Source: Nocardia sp. NBC_01329
GTDB lineage: Bacteria > Actinomycetota > Actinomycetes > Mycobacteriales > Mycobacteriaceae
Length of the DNA: 64,000 bases
Reading direction: 5' to 3'
NCBI RefSeq assembly: GCF_035956715.1
Contig: NZ_CP108381.1
Span: 4,000,001-4,064,000, forward strand
In this document: positions 32,898 to 42,561 of the stretch, one piece after another
Layout: each line of letters opens with the position of its first letter
How positions within the stretch are numbered: the first letter of the stretch is position 1
Program-made: the position numbers and the translations under genes
The notes under the pieces: generated by a model
Database searches by the model: none
What the model was told of the DNA's origin: nothing
What the model saw: only the letters and a program-made list of their open reading frames with translations

Positions 32898-35800
32898 TCA
32901 AACACCGAAAACCCGCTCCACCACTGCCCGCGCCCGCCGGGTGATCCGCAGGTAATTGTCGAGGAACTCACCGCCGTCGTCGGTCGGCCAGCCCGCCACC
33001 CGGGCCACCGCCGACAGCGTCGTCCCCGGACCGGGCAACTGATCCGAGGGCTTACCACGCACCAGGACCAGCGCGTTGCGGGCCGCCGTCGCGGTGATCC
33101 AGGACTGACGCAGCAGATCGGTATCGACCGGGTCCAACAGTTCCGACTGTTCGATGACGTCGAGCGATTCCAGCGTCGAGGTGTTGTGCAGGGCCGGGAT
33201 CTCGTGGGCGTGCCGTAATTGCAGCAACTGCACGGTCCATTCGATATCGGCCAGGCCGCCGCGACCGAGTTTGGTGTGGGTGGCGGGGTCCGCGCCGCGC
33301 GGCAGCCGTTCGGAATCGACACGGGCCTTGATCCGGCGGATCTCGCGGACCGATTCAGCGGAGACGCCACCGGCCGGGTAACGCACTCCGTCGATCGTAT
33401 GCAGGAAACGCAGGCCGAGCTGCTGGTCGCCGGCGACCTGATGGGCGCGCAGCAGGGCCTGCACCTCCCACGGCTGCGCCCACTGGCGGTAATAGGCGTC
33501 ATAGGCGGCCAGAGTGCGCACGAGCGGACCACTGCGCCCCTCCGGCCGCAAGCCGGCATCGACCTGCAGCGGCGGATCGGTGCTGGGGGCGCCGAGCAGT
33601 TTCTGCACCTGTTCGGCGATACTGTTGGCCCATTTCACGGCGACGTGCTCTTCTTCGCCGGGACGCGGATCGCAGACGAACAACACATCGGCGTCGGATC
33701 CGTACCCGAGCTCCATACCGCCCAGCCGACCCATCCCGATCACGGCGAAATCGGCGGGCGCGGGCGCGCCCCGCTCGGCGACACTGGCCCGGATCACCGC
33801 GCGCAGTGAGGCCTCGAGCACCGCCACCCATACCGCGGACAGCGCGGCGCAGACCTTCGGAACATCGAGCAGACCCAGCAGATCCGCCGACGCCACCCGG
33901 GCGAGTTCGTGCCGACGCAGCGACCGGGCGGTCGCCACCGCGCGCTTGGGATCGGTGTATCGGTCGGCGGCGGTGAGGATTCCGCCTGCCACCTCGACCG
34001 GCTGGGTGCGCAGCAGCAGCGGCCCGTGCGGGCCGTCGGCATACATGCGGATGGTCTCGGGAGCGTTGATCAGCAGGTCCGGCAGATACGCCGAGGAGCC
34101 CAGCACCATCATCAGCCGCTGCCCTACCGCACCTTCGTCGCGCAGTACCCGCAGATACCAGTCCTGGTCCACCAGCCCTTCCGACACCCGCCGGTAGGCG
34201 AGCAGACCGGCGTCCGGGTCGGGGGTTTCGCCGAGCCATTCCAGCAGGGTCGGCAACAGCAGCGCCTGGATCCGGCCTTTACGCGAGACGCCGCTGGTGA
34301 GCGCACGCAGATGTCCCAGCGCGTGTTCGGGCGAGGCGTAGCCGAGGGCGGCGAGCTGGCGGACGGCGGCATCAGGGCTCAGCCGCAGCGCGTCCGAGTC
34401 CAACCGGGCCACCGATTCCAGCAGCGGCCGGTAGAAGAGTTTGGTGTGCAGTCGGCGGATGCGACCGGTCTGCCGGCGCAGCTCGGCCTGCAACACACCC
34501 GCGGCGTCGCGTTTACCGTCCGGGCGGATATGGGCGGCCCGGGCCAGCCACCGCATCCCCTCCTCGTCGTCGGCCGCGGGCAGCGTATGGGTGCGTTTGA
34601 GCCGTTGCAACTGCAATCGGTGTTCGAGCAGGCGCAGGAATTCGTAGGAGGCCGTGAGGTTGGCGGCGTCCTCGCGGCCGACGTAACCGCGTGCGGCCAA
34701 CGCCGCGAGGGCTTCCACAGTGCCCTGGACATGCAGCTTCGGATCGACCCGGCCGTGCACGAGTTGCAGCAGCTGGACGGCGAACTCCACATCGCGCAGG
34801 CTGCCGCTGCCGAGCTTGAGTTCGCGGTCGCGCAGTTCGGCGGGCACCAGATTCTCCACCCGGCGGCGCATCGCCTGCACATCGGGCACGAAATCCGGAC
34901 GTTCGGAGGCGGTCCACACCAGTGCGTCGGTGGCCGACCGGTACTGCTCGCCCAGTTCCAGGTCCCCGGTCATCGGCCGCGCCTTGAGCAGCGCCTGGAA
35001 CTCCCAGGTCCGCGCCCAGCGCTGGTAGTAGGCCAGATGGGAGTCGAGCGTGCGCACCAGCGCGCCGGCCTTACCTTCCGGACGCAGCGCCGCATCCACA
35101 TCGAAGAACGCCGAGGAGCCCACGGTCATCAATTCGGCGGCCAGCCGGGTGGCGATCGCGTCGGCGGGTTCGGCGACGAACACGATATCGACATCGCTGA
35201 CGTAATTGAGTTCGCACGCCCCGCTCTTGCCCATGGCGATGACCGCCAGCCGGACCGGGCACGGCTCATCCCGGCACACCCGGGCCACCGCCACCGCCAG
35301 CGCGGCGGTGAGCGCGGCATCGGCGAGCGCGGTGAGCTGGCGACCGATCTGCTCGTACGGGATCACCGGCTCGTCCTCGACGGTCGCGGCCAGATCCACG
35401 GCGGCCAGCAGCATGAGCTGATCGCGGTAACGTTTGCGAAGGTGCGCGACCGTTTCCGGGCCGGATTCGGTGGCCCGGAACAGCATCGGCGCGGCATGGG
35501 GCCCGGACTCCGGTTCGGCCGCCACCACCGCGAGCAGATCCGTGATCAACTCGTCGCGCCCGGGCAGCTCCTCCCGGCGCAGCAACGTCCACGATCCGGG
35601 ATCGGCGACCAGATGATCGCCGAGTGCGGTCGAGGCACCCAGCAGCGCGAACAGCCGGCCGCGCAGCATCCGTTCGGTGCGGATCGCCGAATCCAGTTCG
35701 GACCAGTCGTTTCCGAGCGCCTCGGACAATCTGACCAGGGTGTTCAGTGCTAGGTCGGCATCCGGGGACCTCGACAGCGACCACAGGACCGGAATGCTCT

Positions 35801-35909
35801 CGACGTTGTCCCAGCCGAGGGATTTCAGCGATGCGGCCGCTGTCGGCTCGAGCAATCCGAGGCGGCCGGCACCGGGGACGGCGGACCGGGCGGACGGTGG
35901 GCGGACCAT
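32898..35909 (-). CDS. glnE: Glutamine synthetase adenylyltransferase/deadenylylase
   Basis: 1003 residues from ATG 35909. It attaches AMP to, and removes it from, glutamine synthetase (Tyr406 of GlnA1). Two nucleotidyltransferase domains are visible: an N-terminal one with GKSGACELNYVSDVDIVFV and a C-terminal one with GMGRLGGMELGYGSDADVLFV, each a GG..ELxYxSDxD motif, joined by helical linker regions (RRRVENLVPAELRDRELKLGSGSLRDVEFAVQLLQL repeated in form at 925). A TACCTT -10 hexamer ends 6 nt before the ATG, so the transcript is probably leaderless. It lies between glnA1 and glnA2, as in mycobacteria. Confidence 0.97.
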   Translation of the reverse strand: MVRPPSARSAVPGAGRLGLLEPTAAASLKSLGWDNVESIPVLWSLSRSPDADLALNTLVRLSEALGNDWSELDSAIRTERMLRGRLFALLGASTALGDHLVADPGSWTLLRREELPGRDELITDLLAVVAAEPESGPHAAPMLFRATESGPETVAHLRKRYRDQLMLLAAVDLAATVEDEPVIPYEQIGRQLTALADAALTAALAVAVARVCRDEPCPVRLAVIAMGKSGACELNYVSDVDIVFVAEPADAIATRLAAELMTVGSSAFFDVDAALRPEGKAGALVRTLDSHLAYYQRWARTWEFQALLKARPMTGDLELGEQYRSATDALVWTASERPDFVPDVQAMRRRVENLVPAELRDRELKLGSGSLRDVEFAVQLLQLVHGRVDPKLHVQGTVEALAALAARGYVGREDAANLTASYEFLRLLEHRLQLQRLKRTHTLPAADDEEGMRWLARAAHIRPDGKRDAAGVLQAELRRQTGRIRRLHTKLFYRPLLESVARLDSDALRLSPDAAVRQLAALGYASPEHALGHLRALTSGVSRKGRIQALLLPTLLEWLGETPDPDAGLLAYRRVSEGLVDQDWYLRVLRDEGAVGQRLMMVLGSSAYLPDLLINAPETIRMYADGPHGPLLLRTQPVEVAGGILTAADRYTDPKRAVATARSLRRHELARVASADLLGLLDVPKVCAALSAVWVAVLEASLRAVIRASVAERGAPAPADFAVIGMGRLGGMELGYGSDADVLFVCDPRPGEEEHVAVKWANSIAEQVQKLLGAPSTDPPLQVDAGLRPEGRSGPLVRTLAAYDAYYRQWAQPWEVQALLRAHQVAGDQQLGLRFLHTIDGVRYPAGGVSAESVREIRRIKARVDSERLPRGADPATHTKLGRGGLADIEWTVQLLQLRHAHEIPALHNTSTLESLDVIEQSELLDPVDTDLLRQSWITATAARNALVLVRGKPSDQLPGPGTTLSAVARVAGWPTDDGGEFLDNYLRITRRARAVVERVFGV

Positions 35910-36042
35910 GAGCTCAAGGTACCCACAAAAGGGCCCCGAGTGCGCCGGACCCCTCGGCCGCTCGAGGTCGTGGAGCTGTCACGCGTCGCGGACCGGCAGA
36001 CGACCCGCGACGCACGGTTACCGGCTCGGTACGAGCCGCAGG

Positions 36043-37380
36043 TCAGAGTCCCAGATATTCGCGCAGTTCGAACGGGGTCACCTGGGCCCGGTAATCCGCC
36101 CACTCCCGACGCTTGTTGCGCAGGAAGAAGTCGAATACGTGCTCACCGAGTGTTTCGGCGACCAGTTCGGACCGCTCCATGGCGTGCAGCGCCTCGTCCA
36201 GCGTGCCGGGCAGTTCCTTGAAGCCCATGGCGCGCCGTTCGGCCGCGGTGAGCGACCAGACATCGTCCTCGGCCTCCGCCGGCAGGGTGTAACCCTTCTC
36301 GACACCGCGCAGACCGGCGGCCAGCAGTACCGCGAAGGACAGGTAGGGGTTGCAGGCGGAATCGGGGCTGCGGATCTCGACGCGCCGTGACGACGATTTG
36401 TTCGGGGTGTACATGGGCACCCGGACCAGCGCCGACCGGTTGGACCGGCCCCACGACGCCGCGGTCGGCGCCTCGCCGCCGTGGATGAGGCGCTTGTACG
36501 AGTTCACCCACTGGTTGGTGATGGCACTGATCTCGTGGGCGTGTTCGAGAATGCCCGCGATGAAGGCCCGGGCAGTGGAGGAGAGGTTGTCCGGGTCGTC
36601 GGGATCGGAGAACGCGTTCGCCTCGCCCTCGAACAGGCTCATATGCGTGTGCATGGCCGAACCCGGGTACTGGGCGAACGGTTTGGGCATGAACGTAGCG
36701 CGCACACCCTCGTCGATCGCGACTTCCTTGATCAGGTAACGGAAGGTCATCACGTTATCGGCCATCGACAGTGCGTCGGCGTAGCGCAGGTCGATCTCCT
36801 GCTGGCCGGGCGCGCCCTCGTGATGACTGAACTCCACCGAGATACCCATGGATTCGAGGGCATCGATGGCGTGGCGCCGGAAATTCGGCGCGGAGTCGTG
36901 GACCGCCTGGTCGAAGAATCCACCGGTATCGGCGGGGATCGGGTCGACGCCGTCGGGCTGGTTCTTCAGCAGAAAGAACTCGATCTCCGGGTGCACGTAG
37001 CAGCTGAACCCGACATCTCCGGCCTTGTTGAGCTGACGCCGCAGCACATGGCGGGGGTCGGCCCACGACGGTGAACCGTCGGGCATGGTGATATCGCAGA
37101 ACATCCGGGCGGAATGCTGATGGCCCTTACTGGAGGACCACGGCAGCACCTGGAAGGTCGATGGATCGGGCCGGGCTACCATATCGGCCTCGGAGATCCG
37201 GGCGAACCCTTCGATGGCGGATCCGTCGAAGCCGATGCCCTCTTCGAACGCCCCCTCGAGTTCGGCGGGCGCGATGGCGACGGACTTCAGATAGCCCAGT
37301 ACGTCGGTGAACCAGAGACGTACGAAGCGGATATCCCGCTCTTCGAGCGTCCGCAGCACGAATTCCTTCTGGCGATCCAT
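36043..37380 (-). CDS. glnA: Glutamine synthetase type I, second paralogue (GlnA2)
   Basis: 445 residues from ATG 37380 (MDRQKEFVLRTLEERDIRF, the conserved start of this paralogue). Active-site blocks are present: FDGSAIEGFARISEADM, CYVHPEIEFFLL, MPKPFAQYPGSAMHTHMSL, NRSALVRVP. In place of the Tyr-adenylylation motif it has YTLPAEAEDDVWSLTAAERRAMG, so GlnE control is unlikely. Mycobacterial GlnA2 is non-essential and has been linked to D-glutamine/isoglutamine or polyamine-like substrates in related lineages. A weak GlnR-like element lies upstream. Confidence 0.95.
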   Translation of the reverse strand: MDRQKEFVLRTLEERDIRFVRLWFTDVLGYLKSVAIAPAELEGAFEEGIGFDGSAIEGFARISEADMVARPDPSTFQVLPWSSSKGHQHSARMFCDITMPDGSPSWADPRHVLRRQLNKAGDVGFSCYVHPEIEFFLLKNQPDGVDPIPADTGGFFDQAVHDSAPNFRRHAIDALESMGISVEFSHHEGAPGQQEIDLRYADALSMADNVMTFRYLIKEVAIDEGVRATFMPKPFAQYPGSAMHTHMSLFEGEANAFSDPDDPDNLSSTARAFIAGILEHAHEISAITNQWVNSYKRLIHGGEAPTAASWGRSNRSALVRVPMYTPNKSSSRRVEIRSPDSACNPYLSFAVLLAAGLRGVEKGYTLPAEAEDDVWSLTAAERRAMGFKELPGTLDEALHAMERSELVAETLGEHVFDFFLRNKRREWADYRAQVTPFELREYLGL

Positions 37381-37444
37381 GACCGCGAGAGTAGGCACCT
37401 GGCGTTAAATCCGTGTTACATGACGGGCTGCGCTGTGTGTCGGG

Positions 37445-38974
37445 TCAACAGCGCAGTCCCTCCGCCGGAGTCCGCAGGTCCACCAGATAACTCACGACCG
37501 CGTCGTCCACGCAGGCCGCGCCGCCGGTGAGGACCACCGTATGGCTGTCGCCCTCATGGGTGATCAGCGCCGCACCGAGCTGGTCGGCGAGATCGACCCC
37601 GGCCTGGTAAGGGGTGGCCGGGTCACCGGTGGTCGACACCACCACGATCTCGGGTAGTCCCTGTACGGAGATGTCGTGCGGTCGGCTGGTGTTGGGCACC
37701 GGCCAGTCGGTGCACAGCTCCAGCGGCGCCGCACCGGTGCCCTGTCCGTCGTCCAGGAAGGGAGCGGCCCGCCGATATTCGGTGTCCTGGCGCCCGGCGA
37801 CCGCCCGATCCGTGACCCGCGGATCGTCCACACAGCGGATCGCGTCGAAGGCATCGGTGAGATTGCTGTAGGTGCCGTCGTCGCGGCGGCCGTTGTACAT
37901 ATCGGCGAGTTGCAGCAACGTATCGCCGCGCCCCTCGGACAGTTCGGTGAGCCCGACCGTGAGCACCGGCCAGAAATCGGCGCCGTACAGAGTCTGCTGC
38001 ACACCGGTGATCGCGTCGTCGTAGCTGAGGCCGCGAGGATCGGTGGTGGCCGCCGGAGCGTCCCAGAGAGGGTCGACCAGCGCACGGAACCGCGGCACCG
38101 CCTGGGCCGGGTCGGTTCCCAGCGGGCATTCCCGGGATTGCGCACAGTCCGCGGCGTAGGCGTCGAAAGCCTTCTGGAAACCCGCGGCCTGCCGCAGCGA
38201 TTCGGCGACCGGGTCCTGTGAGGGGTCGATGGCGCCGTCGAGCACCATGGCACGCACGTTGCCCGGATACTTCTCCGCGTACGCAGAGCCGAGCCGGGTG
38301 CCGTAGGAGTAGCCCAGATAGGTCAGCTTCGGATCACCCAGGACCGCCCGGAGGATATCCATGTCCTGGATCACCTCCCGGGTCCCGACATGGGCGAGAA
38401 AATCCGTGCCGGTGCGGACCACGCAGCGGTCCGCGTAATCCCGGTTCTCGGTCTCGGCTTCGGCGATGCCCTCCGGAGTATTCGGCGCGGGGAGTTCGGC
38501 TCGTTCCGCATCGGCTTCCGGCGGCGTCAGGCAGTCGACCGCAGGCGTGGAGGCACCCACTCCGCGCGGATCGAATCCCACCCGGTCGAACCGTTCGGCC
38601 AGTTCGGTCCCGCCGCCGAGCATCACGGTGGACAGCCCGGACATTCCCGGACCGCCGGGGTTGATCAGCAGCGACCCGATCTTCGCGCCGGAGGCACGCG
38701 TCCTGGACACGGCCAGTTGCGCGGTCGGACCGTCGGGGTCGGCATAATCGATTGGAACCTCGACCCGGGCGCACTGCGCGGCGGGTGGCAGCGCCTCCCC
38801 GGGATCGGTGTAGCCGGCACAGGGCTCCCAGGACGGTGTCTGGGAATAGAAACGACTCAGCTCGGCGGGGACCGGCGCGGGCGGGGCCGGTTGCTCCCGG
38901 ACCTCGTCCGCACACCCCGCGACAAGCATCGCCGCCGCCAGCACACCCGCCAGCACTCCACACCCGCTCCGCAC
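37445..38974 (-). CDS. Secreted alpha/beta-hydrolase peptidase, lipoprotein (Hip1/Rv2224c-like)
   Basis: About 509 residues from GTG 38974 (an upstream GTG 39028 is possible). Signal peptide and lipobox LVAGC, then a TAP-type hydrolase: oxyanion NPGGPGMSG, nucleophile in YLGYSYGTRLG, acid in TGDPATPYQAG and His in HEGDSHTVVL, plus the C-terminal TAP_C region with Cys pairs. Homologues beside glnA2 in M. tuberculosis (Rv2223c/Rv2224c) are envelope-associated proteases that modulate host immune responses. Here a single copy is present rather than two. Confidence 0.9.
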   Translation of the reverse strand: MRSGCGVLAGVLAAAMLVAGCADEVREQPAPPAPVPAELSRFYSQTPSWEPCAGYTDPGEALPPAAQCARVEVPIDYADPDGPTAQLAVSRTRASGAKIGSLLINPGGPGMSGLSTVMLGGGTELAERFDRVGFDPRGVGASTPAVDCLTPPEADAERAELPAPNTPEGIAEAETENRDYADRCVVRTGTDFLAHVGTREVIQDMDILRAVLGDPKLTYLGYSYGTRLGSAYAEKYPGNVRAMVLDGAIDPSQDPVAESLRQAAGFQKAFDAYAADCAQSRECPLGTDPAQAVPRFRALVDPLWDAPAATTDPRGLSYDDAITGVQQTLYGADFWPVLTVGLTELSEGRGDTLLQLADMYNGRRDDGTYSNLTDAFDAIRCVDDPRVTDRAVAGRQDTEYRRAAPFLDDGQGTGAAPLELCTDWPVPNTSRPHDISVQGLPEIVVVSTTGDPATPYQAGVDLADQLGAALITHEGDSHTVVLTGGAACVDDAVVSYLVDLRTPAEGLRC

Positions 38975-39128
38975 CGCCGCAATGCTAGCGGGAGGCGATC
39001 CCCACCTCGGGGATGTGACGAATCGCACCTGGTCGTGGGCTTAATTCGGGCTCGGGCTCGGGTGCACACTGGAAGGCGTCAACCACACCCGGGGACCCGG
39101 TCAGGGCCTCGAGGAGACGAAAGGGACG

Positions 39129-40049
39129 ATGATGTCCGTATCATCCAGCATGCCCGATTCCACCGCGGAAACGCCCGTCTACGGCGCCGCCACCAGGCAA
39201 GACAGCGACACCGCTGTATCCGAGAGCGGCACCGCCGCTGTATCGAAACCAGCCCGGCGACCCACCCGCGTCCAGCATCTACAGCAGATGAAGGCGACGG
39301 GCGAACGCTGGGCCATGCTCACCGCCTACGACTACTCCAGCGCCCGCCTCTTCGATGAGGCCGGCATCCCGGTACTCCTGATCGGCGACTCCGCCGCCAA
39401 TGTGGTGTACGGGTACGAGACCACCGTGCCCATCACAACCGACGAGCTGATCCCGCTGGTCCGCGGCGTGGTACGCGGCGCCCCGCACGCGCTGGTGGTG
39501 GCGGATCTGCCGTTCGGCAGCTACGAGGGCTCGCCGGAACAGGCACTCGCCACGGCGACCCGGTTCATGAAGGAGGGCGGCGCGCACGCGGTGAAACTCG
39601 AGGGCGGTGAACGCGTAGCCGACCAGATCCGGTTGCTCACCGCCGCCGGTATCCCGGTGATGGCCCATATCGGATTCACTCCGCAGAGCGTCAACACACT
39701 GGGCGGTTATCGCGTCCAAGGTCGCGGCGCGGGCGCGGAAGGGCTGCTCGCCGACGCGATCGCGGTGCAGGCCGCGGGTGCTTTCTCGGTGGTGATGGAG
39801 ATGGTGCCGGCCGAGGTCGCGGGCCAGGTCACCAGCAAACTCACCATTCCCACCGTCGGCATCGGGGCCGGCGCCGACTGTGACGCCCAGGTGCTCGTCT
39901 GGCAGGACATGGCCGGGTTCACCAGTGGGAAGACCGCGAAGTTCGTGAAGCGTTTCGCCGCGGTCGGCGACGAACTGCGCGGGGCGGCCGCCACCTACGC
40001 CGACGAGGTACGCCGAGGAACATTCCCGGGTCCGGAACACAGTTTCTGA
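39129..40049 (+). CDS. panB: 3-methyl-2-oxobutanoate hydroxymethyltransferase
   Basis: 306 residues from ATG 39129 (ATG 39132 possible), with GAGGAGACGAAAGG upstream. First committed step of pantothenate synthesis: adds a hydroxymethyl group from methylene-THF to 2-ketoisovalerate. Motifs: MLTAYDYSSARLFDEAGIPVLLIGDSAANVVYGYETT, VADLPFGSYE, KLEGG, MAHIGFTPQSVN and PTVGIGAGADCDAQVLVWQDM. About 40 variable N-terminal residues precede the barrel. Metal ligands (Asp in GDS, Asp in ADLPF, Glu in KLEGG) are present. Confidence 0.97.
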   Translation: MMSVSSSMPDSTAETPVYGAATRQDSDTAVSESGTAAVSKPARRPTRVQHLQQMKATGERWAMLTAYDYSSARLFDEAGIPVLLIGDSAANVVYGYETTVPITTDELIPLVRGVVRGAPHALVVADLPFGSYEGSPEQALATATRFMKEGGAHAVKLEGGERVADQIRLLTAAGIPVMAHIGFTPQSVNTLGGYRVQGRGAGAEGLLADAIAVQAAGAFSVVMEMVPAEVAGQVTSKLTIPTVGIGAGADCDAQVLVWQDMAGFTSGKTAKFVKRFAAVGDELRGAAATYADEVRRGTFPGPEHSF

Positions 40050-40137
40050 CCCGGAGCCGGACTCGGAGCTGCCCCCCACCCCGGCGCGGGATGGCAAACT
40101 CGGTGTCGACGGTTTCGACTCGAGGTCAGAGGTACTG

Positions 40138-40593
40138 ATGCGGCGACGCGCTTGGACAACACGGGGTGCCCTCACGGTGGCGGGAGTGTGCGGGGCGGTG
40201 CTGCTCACCGGTTGCGGCGGTGAGCTGATCGGTTCGCCGGAGTCTTCTCCCGCCGCTTCCGGCGCCTCCACCACATCCGCGACCACCTCGGGGACCGAGA
40301 GCAGCGCCGCGCCCGCCACCCCGCTCGAGGTCCCGGACAAAGCCGCCCGGAACCTGTGCGACATGATGCGTCCGGAGCTGCCGAACTGGCGAGTCCAGGG
40401 CCCGACGCTGGGGCGGATCGGCCTCAACGCCATGGTCCACGAATGGGCGCTCACCAACGGCGGTATCAACGCCCAGGTCCTGGCCGACAAGACCGTGGTG
40501 GACCGGGTGACCATCGAGAGCTGTTCCGATGTGCACAGTGAGGCCATCCGGGCGCTGGAACTCCCCGATCTGGCCTCCGGCCTGGCGTTCTGA
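40138..40593 (+). CDS. Putative lipoprotein upstream of prolyl aminopeptidase
   Basis: 151 residues from ATG 40138. Twin-Arg-like basic start (MRRRAWTTRG), hydrophobic stretch and lipobox LLTGC, then a Ser/Thr/Ala-rich linker and a ~80-residue domain (NLCDMMRPELPNWRVQGPTLGRIGLNAMVHEWALTNGGINAQVLADKTVVDRVTIESCSDVHSEAIRALELPDLASGL). No family recognised; two Cys could form a disulfide. The stop overlaps the ATG of the aminopeptidase gene by one nt. Confidence 0.7.
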   Translation: MRRRAWTTRGALTVAGVCGAVLLTGCGGELIGSPESSPAASGASTTSATTSGTESSAAPATPLEVPDKAARNLCDMMRPELPNWRVQGPTLGRIGLNAMVHEWALTNGGINAQVLADKTVVDRVTIESCSDVHSEAIRALELPDLASGLAF

Positions 40594-41564
40594 TGCGCCC
40601 GCTGTACCCACCGATCGAACCCTACGATCACGGCATGCTCGAGGTCGGCGACGGCCAGGCGGTGTATTGGGAGACCAGCGGCAATCCGGACGGCAAGCCC
40701 GCGGTGTTCCTGCACGGCGGGCCGGGCGGTGGCACCTCCCCGCTGAACCGCCGGTACTTCGATCCGGACCACTACCGGATCGTGCTGCTGGATCAGCGCG
40801 GCTGCGGCCGCTCGACCCCGCATATCGCCGACGGCGCCGACCTGTCGGTCAACACGACCGCGCACCTGATCGCCGATATCGAAGAGCTGCGCCGGAAACT
40901 CGATATCGAGCGGTGGCTGGTGTTCGGTGGATCCTGGGGTTCGACCCTGGCGTTGGCCTACGCCCAGCTGCACCCGGAGCGGGTCACCGAACTGGTGCTG
41001 CGGGGTATCTTCCTGCTGCGCCGCAAGGAAATCGACTGGTACTACAACGGCAGCGCCGGCTACGTCTATCCGGACGAGTGGGAGAAATTCCTGGCCCCGG
41101 TTCCGGAAGCCGAACGCGGCGGTGATCTGGTGGAGGCCTACCACCGGCTGCTGAACTCCGCCGACTCGGAGATCGCCACCGCGGCGGCGCTCGCCTGGAC
41201 CACCTGGGAGAGCTCGACCAGTTCGCTTCGTCCCGACCCGGCCCGGGTGGCCGAGACCTCCGACTCCCGTTTCGCGCTCGCCTTCGCGCGGATCGAGAAC
41301 CACTATTTCCGGCACGGCGGTTTTCTCGACGAGGCCCAATTGCTGCGCGATATCGGTGCGATCACCCATATTCCCGCCGTGATCGTGCAGGGTCGCCACG
41401 ATATCGTCTGCCCCGCGGTCAGCGCGTGGGACCTACATCGGGCCTGGTCCGGCTCCCGCCTGCACATCGTCGACGATGCCGGGCATTCCGCGGCCGAACC
41501 CGGGATCGTTCATCATCTGGTCGAGGCGACCGATATGTTCGCGGCGGTGGAAAGTCATGGGTGA
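40593..41564 (+). CDS. pip: Prolyl aminopeptidase (proline iminopeptidase)
   Basis: 323 residues. Alpha/beta hydrolase of peptidase family S33: HGGPGGGTSPLNRRYFDP, LLDQRGCGRSTPH, GGSWGSTLALAYAQLHPERV (nucleophile Ser) and GRHDIVCPAVSAWDLH with His in DDAGHSAAEP. It releases N-terminal proline from peptides in the cytosol. The start shares a base with the lipoprotein stop; its own stop overlaps the CHAD gene by 8 nt. Confidence 0.93.
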   Translation: MRPLYPPIEPYDHGMLEVGDGQAVYWETSGNPDGKPAVFLHGGPGGGTSPLNRRYFDPDHYRIVLLDQRGCGRSTPHIADGADLSVNTTAHLIADIEELRRKLDIERWLVFGGSWGSTLALAYAQLHPERVTELVLRGIFLLRRKEIDWYYNGSAGYVYPDEWEKFLAPVPEAERGGDLVEAYHRLLNSADSEIATAAALAWTTWESSTSSLRPDPARVAETSDSRFALAFARIENHYFRHGGFLDEAQLLRDIGAITHIPAVIVQGRHDIVCPAVSAWDLHRAWSGSRLHIVDDAGHSAAEPGIVHHLVEATDMFAAVESHG

Positions 41565-42438
41565 CAAGCCGATCGAGTCGGGCCCCGCGCTCACCGAAGC
41601 CCTGCGTGCCGATATCGAACGCCTGCTCACCGCCGAACCGGACGTGCGGGCCGACGCCGACGATTCGGTACACCAGATGCGGGTGGCGACCCGGCGGTTG
41701 CGCAGTGTGCTGCGCTCCTACAAAGCCCTGCTCGAATCGGACGCGGACAACCGGATCCGCACCGAACTCGCCTGGCTGGCCGGGATACTGGGCGTGGCCC
41801 GCGATGCGGAGGTTCGCGCGGAACGGTTCGCCGCGCTGCTCGACCGGTACGCCGCCCCCGATTCCGCCGCCCTGGAGTCCACCCGGGATCGCCTGGTCCG
41901 CGCCGAGCGCGACCGGTACGCCGCCGCGCACGGTGAGGTGCTCACGGCATTGGACAGCGACCGTTATCGCGCGATGCGGCGAGAGTTGAAGAAATGGCGT
42001 AAGGCCCCGCCACTGCGCGATTCGGTGGCCGGCACACCGGCGGGTGAGATGTTCGAGACGGTGCTGCGCAAGGACCGTAAGCGGGTGCGCCGGCTGGTGC
42101 GATCCGAGCCTACCGTGGCGCCCGTCGAACGGGTCGAGCTGCTGCACGATATCCGTAAGAGCGCCAAACGTTTACGGTATTCGTGCGAGGCCGCCACCGC
42201 GGTTCTCGGCGATCCCGCCGCGGATCTGGGTAAACGTGCGAAACATCTGCAGACGGTGCTGGGCGATCACCGCGACGCGGTCGAATCGTACGACGCGCTG
42301 CGCATCCGGGCCGCCGAGGCACATACCGTCGGCGAGGACACCGCCCTGTTCGAAACACTCGCCGATGCCGAGGACACCGCTGCCGGCCGCTGCCTGGCGC
42401 AGTATCCCGCGGCCGCGGCCGCCATCGACACAGCCTGA
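41557..42438 (+). CDS. CHAD-domain protein
   Basis: 293 residues from ATG 41557. Two helical CHAD repeats with the typical His/Arg/Lys surface: DSVHQMRVATRRLRSVLRSYKALL and LLHDIRKSAKRLRYSCEAA, later LGDHRDAVESYDALR. CHAD domains bind polyphosphate. In the equivalent place mycobacteria encode a CYTH-CHAD fusion (Rv2226); here no CYTH domain precedes it, so the triphosphate-tunnel enzyme part is missing. Confidence 0.9.
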   Translation: MGDKPIESGPALTEALRADIERLLTAEPDVRADADDSVHQMRVATRRLRSVLRSYKALLESDADNRIRTELAWLAGILGVARDAEVRAERFAALLDRYAAPDSAALESTRDRLVRAERDRYAAAHGEVLTALDSDRYRAMRRELKKWRKAPPLRDSVAGTPAGEMFETVLRKDRKRVRRLVRSEPTVAPVERVELLHDIRKSAKRLRYSCEAATAVLGDPAADLGKRAKHLQTVLGDHRDAVESYDALRIRAAEAHTVGEDTALFETLADAEDTAAGRCLAQYPAAAAAIDTA

Positions 42439-42504
42439 ATCACAACTTCGTAAACCGATGTGGCACAACAATTTTCGGTCCGCCTCGGCGAGGCCGGAAA
42501 GATC

Positions 42505-42538
42505 CGGGCCGGTACCGGGTCGCCCCGGTACCGGCCCG
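42505..42538. terminator. Strong bidirectional terminator hairpin
   Basis: A 15-bp perfect stem (first arm CGGGCCGGTACCGGG) closes on a TCGC tetraloop, between the convergent ends of the CHAD gene and the small exported protein gene. No T-run, as usual in high-GC genomes. Confidence 0.75.
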
Positions 42539-42561
42539 ATGGTACGGAAATTCCGTATGAA

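Noticed and set aside
37404..37419. GlnR-like GTAAC-N6-TTAAC upstream of glnA2
   Set aside because: The second half (TTAAC) departs from GAAAC and there is no second box 22 bp away; too weak to list as a site.
39279..41399. Long - strand frame opposite panB and pip
   Set aside because: Antisense shadow; both sense genes are well-defined enzymes.
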